NCBI GenBank assembly: GCA_024362935.1
Contig: JANCRA010000007.1
Span: 8,496,503-8,560,502, forward strand
DNA: 64,000 bases
Origin: Setophaga petechia
Taxonomy: Eukaryota; Chordata; Aves; Passeriformes; Parulidae
Direction of reading: 5' to 3'
In this document: positions 60,151 to 64,000 of the stretch, one piece after another
Layout of the letters: the number at the start of each line of letters is the position of its first letter
Numbering within the stretch: the first letter of the stretch is position 1
Translations under genes and position numbers: made by a program
Notes under the pieces: generated by a model
The model's input: the letters and a program-made list of their open reading frames with translations, nothing else
What the model was told of the DNA's origin: nothing
Database searches by the model: none

Positions 60151-63100
60151 CTGGAAAAAAATAAAGAGAAGAAAGCATCCCGTGCACATCACCAAGTGTG
60201 AAAGACAGTTCAAAAGTAATAAAAATGCTTTTCAGTGCCATCAGTGCAATGTGACTGAAAGCAGTCTTGCTTCCTGGGATACTAGAGCAGTGCTCAGTTT
60301 TGCAGCCTGTTGCAAAAGCCTTTGAGATCCAGCCCTGTCCTGCACTGCCACCACCACCAACAGTACCTCCACTCACACCATGGTCAGAGCAGTACAACAG
60401 AAACAAATCAGAAACTAAGTGATCAAAGCAGGGCATACTGATGTTCATCTACCTTTCATCCAAACCAGCACCTGGTGTAAAAAACTTACAGTGAACCCTG
60501 CCATGCCATACTACTGTATGTCAAGAGATGAAGACTTAATGTACTCTGGAATATTTTCAATCATGACATCAGGGCAGATGCCCTAGGGAACATTTGCCTC
60601 TTCCTCCTGTCATTGAAATGTTCTGAGAAAAATGCATTTACCCCATCTGAAGCGAGCTCATAGATTGGGGTGGGGAGCATGCAAGCACAAAGGAACATTC
60701 TCTGTCTCACCATATTTACAAAGAATCCTACTTGTACCCTGTATAAATGCAAAAGCAGATAAATTAACAATATGGAAAGACTAGCTCTATTCCATGGCAC
60801 AGAAGGACTGGCTCCTACTCCAGCACCTTGGCTCCCCTGAGCACACCCTGCCCTGCTGCTCCTGTACCAGGGCTTGCTCAATTTGTGAACAACCTGGCCT
60901 AAGGTTTCCCTTGTGGAGGCACCCCTATAAATCAAAATTGAAAGACTTCCACAAATCATCCTGCACCAAGCACATTGCTACATATATCAGAGACAGCTTC
61001 TTGCCAAAGTCACAGATGTAAAGGAGTCTGTAAAATTTCCTCAGTTAGTCAGTGTAGACTCCTAGTGCCAAGTCTGGTTAAACATAAGATGTCTTCCTTA
61101 ACAGTGAACCCAAATCACTCACAGGATGATTGTACCTGCTGCTCACATGCATTTTCTTTCCTTAATATCTGACTTCCAGACTTCAATCCAAAGACATAAT
61201 TCCTCTAATAAAGAACATGCAGAATAAGCCCACAGCTGCTAAAATATTTGGCTCTCTAGTTACTTAGTGGTGATATTTGAAAGGATATAAACCCATCCAT
61301 ATTTTTGACTAAGCTATTTACAGCAGCTCCAAGTGCCAAAAAGATGCAGGTGTACTTGTTTAAACACATTCCTGTGGCTTCCTTCTGAGCTGATATTGTT
61401 TTTGGGTAAGCAAGCTTTCACAAAAACATCCATCAGCTGTGACAAGCCCCATCATGGTCAGTGCAGGCCCCATGCAAACCCTGTGCCCCACAGAGCCTGG
61501 CAGGGAGAGGTGGGGACAGACTGCATGGCCTGGGCCATGGCAGCGTGAAGGTAACTCCTCCTGCTATGGCTCATTTCCCTGCCTGCACAGGTAGAGGTGC
61601 GTGTTTTTATAGCTGCACTGCTTTAAATATCTTCCCCAAAATAGTACAGCAGTACCTTTAAAGAAATACAGCTGCTTCCCAAAGTTATATTGTCTGTAAA
61701 AAGTCTAAAAAACTTTACATACCTGAGCAGAAGGCACATCTGCCCTGTAAGTAGCACTACACAGAGAAGGTTGTTATTGAATTACTGTAGCACCGGTCAA
61801 GTCAGTGCTGCAATCCTGTCACACACCCTGAAGCAAGGAAAGTCATCCCTGTGACCTGCACTCCATTTTTTTTAATAACTGCATCTTTAGGTCATTAATC
61901 ACCTTGTGGACTTACAGCTTTGAGTAATCCAAAATGGACTATAACCAGTCTTATTGCTCTCTTACAAGAAAAAGGGTTCATTATGTCCTAGAAATTTTTT
62001 ACTTAAATCAGAATGTTCTAATGGGTGACTACTGGTACTGGTCACATTTGAGGCACGATCGTTAATGACCAACTTTGAAACATTGCCGTGCTGACCAAAT
62101 CTTCCCAAGCTTTTCCCATTAATTACTCTGCCCCATAACCAGTGGTCTCCAACCCGCAGGATTGTCAGACCCAGTGTCACCATTCAGGTGCCACTTTTGC
62201 CACTCTGTTCACAAATGTTTTCATCATGAAAAATCAGTGGCCTAGCAGCTGCAAAGTTCTGAAAGCAAGACAAGACCCTGAGCACAAGTTGTTTCATGTT
62301 TCTTTTTTCTGCCTTGAGCCTGATGTGAGCTCTTGGATGCCTCAATGGTTTCCTGGCCTCAGGAACTCCCTGTTCCAAATTTTGTTGAAATATTTATGCC
62401 CTCTCCCTGTTTCCCATGTGAAGCTGTGGGGTGCATGCAGGGCTTGGCAGTGGGGCAGGTACCTGCTGGCCCCACTCCACAGCAACCTCTCAAAGGAGGG
62501 GACATCTTTAAAGGTCAGCTTTGCAAATTTCCTCCCCAAAAGTACCCAGGGCCCCAGCACAGATCTGCAGAGCCTGACTCCCTGCAGAGATGGAGCGGTG
62601 GTGCTGAAGAGAGGGGCAAAGCCTTGAGTCATCACCATACACCTCTTGCAGATAACAGGCTTGATATGCTTCATTACATCAAAAGTTGCAGCCCAGCTGC
62701 CAGGATCCATTTTGCAACCCAAAAATGCAAATGCAATTTCCCCATCTAGTGGTCCAGCAGAGTAAAAAAGCCACTTCTCTTGCAGCTGATGGAGGAGGAG
62801 CATCTGGGAGAGACATCACCCAGCTGAGTGCTCATTCATCCACAGCTCTGCCCACCCCAACAGCAAAAAAAAGGCAGCAAAAAACAGAGATAAACCCTAC
62901 AGTAGGTATGTAGATCTGCTTTAAAAAAAAGCCTGAACAACAAAAATTTAAAGAACAGACAAAGTAAACAAGCAAAGTATGCTCTAAAGGATGTGTAAAG
63001 AAGTATATTCCTTAGGCAGATGCAGGACTTAGTCCAGTGCATTTTAAAATATTCAGGAAACTGGTCTGACAAAATATCAGAATTACCTTGGAAACTTTGA

Positions 63101-64000
63101 CAAGCCATTAGCTGTGACAGCAAAAAACTGTTTCCTAGAGCTCAAATTCTCATTCACTGAGTATAGGGTCTGACAGCCAGTGTTACTGGAGCAACATACA
63201 GAAATAATAAACAAAATCCCTTTGCTGAGGCACCTTTCAGCTGCTGTGAATTACAGATTTACATGGGCCATTCATTGCCGTGATTCTCCTCACTGGGATG
63301 GGATTTTAAGCAATGCAGGATGGTAGGCCAGGCACTGCTGCCCCTTCTCTTTCACTGCCAGCTGGAATTGTCAGAGGTTTTTCAGGAATGAAGGATGGGG
63401 CAAGAGCAAAACAGCCCCCATTGAAGGTGCTGTGGGGGCCACAGTGCCCAGATACTTCTCCAGCCGCCACAGAGACAGAGGGTGGCAGAGGCCACTCTCA
63501 TGTGCTTCCCAACACATTCCCTCAATGAAGGGCAGACTCTGACTTTTGGCACTTCTGGAGAGGCAAAATACTTCCCTCATGGCACAGAGCCCCACACAAT
63601 GAGACCCCAGCTCTGGCTCCTGCTTGCCTCCAACCATTCACCTTTTCCCTGTGTCTGGTCCTCACAGCAGGAAACTAAACCCTGTGCTGGAGATGTGCCA
63701 TCCCTTTCCAGTCTAACCCCAAACCACACTCCGTTCCCTTTGTTTTCCACTTTGGGTAATCACCCAAACACAATTGGAGATGACTACTCTGTGACATTAA
63801 TGATTAAAGGTTCTTATGGCCAAGAGAATTTAATATCACAAGCAATACAACCAAAATCCCTCGATGGCAAAACTGGCGTCCAAACCAATGCCAGCACTAT
63901 GCAGGACTTCTGACTTGTTCAGGTTTTTTTTGGAAAGAGTAGTCAGGAAGGTATTTTTGCTTGACCCATTATAATTCAAAAATGTCCTCTTTTCTGTCAT
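60151..64000. other. Unique non-coding sequence, no gene recognised
   Basis: Frames reach 161 codons on plus (62142-62627), 153 on minus (62342-62803) and 143 on plus (63482-63913). They overlap on both strands and match no known family. GC-richer patches lie at about 60.79-60.9, 61.45-61.55, 62.4-62.65 and 63.3-63.7 kb. CAGTGGTCTCCAACCCGCAG (62140-62159) resembles the terminal repeat of hAT-Charlie DNA transposons but stands alone. Confidence 0.5.

Noticed and set aside
62142..62803. Overlapping 161-codon plus, 138-codon plus and 153-codon minus ORFs
   Set aside because: Mutually overlapping frames on both strands with no recognised domain are best explained by locally low stop density.
1..64000. 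CRISPR arrays, operons, phage or plasmid functions
   Set aside because: No regularly spaced repeats, ribosome-binding-site-led gene arrays or prokaryotic gene families are visible. Repeat content is avian.

Overview
This window looks like vertebrate nuclear DNA from a bird, most likely a passerine (songbird). The argument rests on repeats. There is a copy of a tRNA-Ile-derived SINE with a CR1-type tail (TguSINE1-like, a passerine-specific family) near 19.8 kb. There are several CR1 LINE fragments, which are the dominant avian retroposon. There are also two partial copies of one avian endogenous-retrovirus LTR family. Overall base composition is moderately AT-rich, with a few short CpG-dense islets, and coding density is essentially nil. 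Nothing resembles a prokaryotic gene array, operon, phage or CRISPR locus.

I do not recognise any protein-coding gene. Open reading frames reach 240 codons at most, and the longest lie in GC-rich, stop-poor patches. They overlap one another on both strands and match no family I know. The window is best read as a gene desert or part of a very large intron. One weak terminal-exon candidate (60020-60150, minus strand) and a few CpG-rich, splice-donor-bearing patches (about 27.95, 43.0-43.7 and 48.5-48.7 kb) are the places most likely to carry transcribed or promoter sequence.

Layout: 1-408 is the 3' part of an ERV LTR cut by the window edge. 0.4-12 kb is unique sequence apart from a CR1 3'-end fragment at 3.85 kb. 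12.7-13.5 kb is a GC-rich patch. 13.5-19.7 kb is AT-rich unique sequence. 19.77-19.9 kb is the SINE. 23.17-23.86 kb is a GC-rich patch with a 230-codon ORF. 27.95-28.08 kb is a CpG cluster. 29.0-29.2 kb is an ancient antisense CR1 remnant. 31.59-31.86 kb is a better-preserved CR1 fragment. 38.1-38.4 kb carries a short repeat spaced 201 bp apart. 43.0-43.7 and 48.5-48.7 kb are CpG-dense islets. 47.69-47.99 kb is an ancient CR1 fragment. 51.45-51.86 kb is the 5' part of a second LTR of the same family as the first. 52.83-52.86 kb is an (AT)n(AC)n microsatellite. 53-64 kb is unique sequence with a 22-base A tract, a duplicated donor-like motif and the candidate terminal exon.

Several perfect short hairpins (12-15 bp arms) are scattered through the window. 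No set of genes can be said to work together here, and I found no convincing new biological system. The findings list the loci that would most repay a transcript or conservation check.
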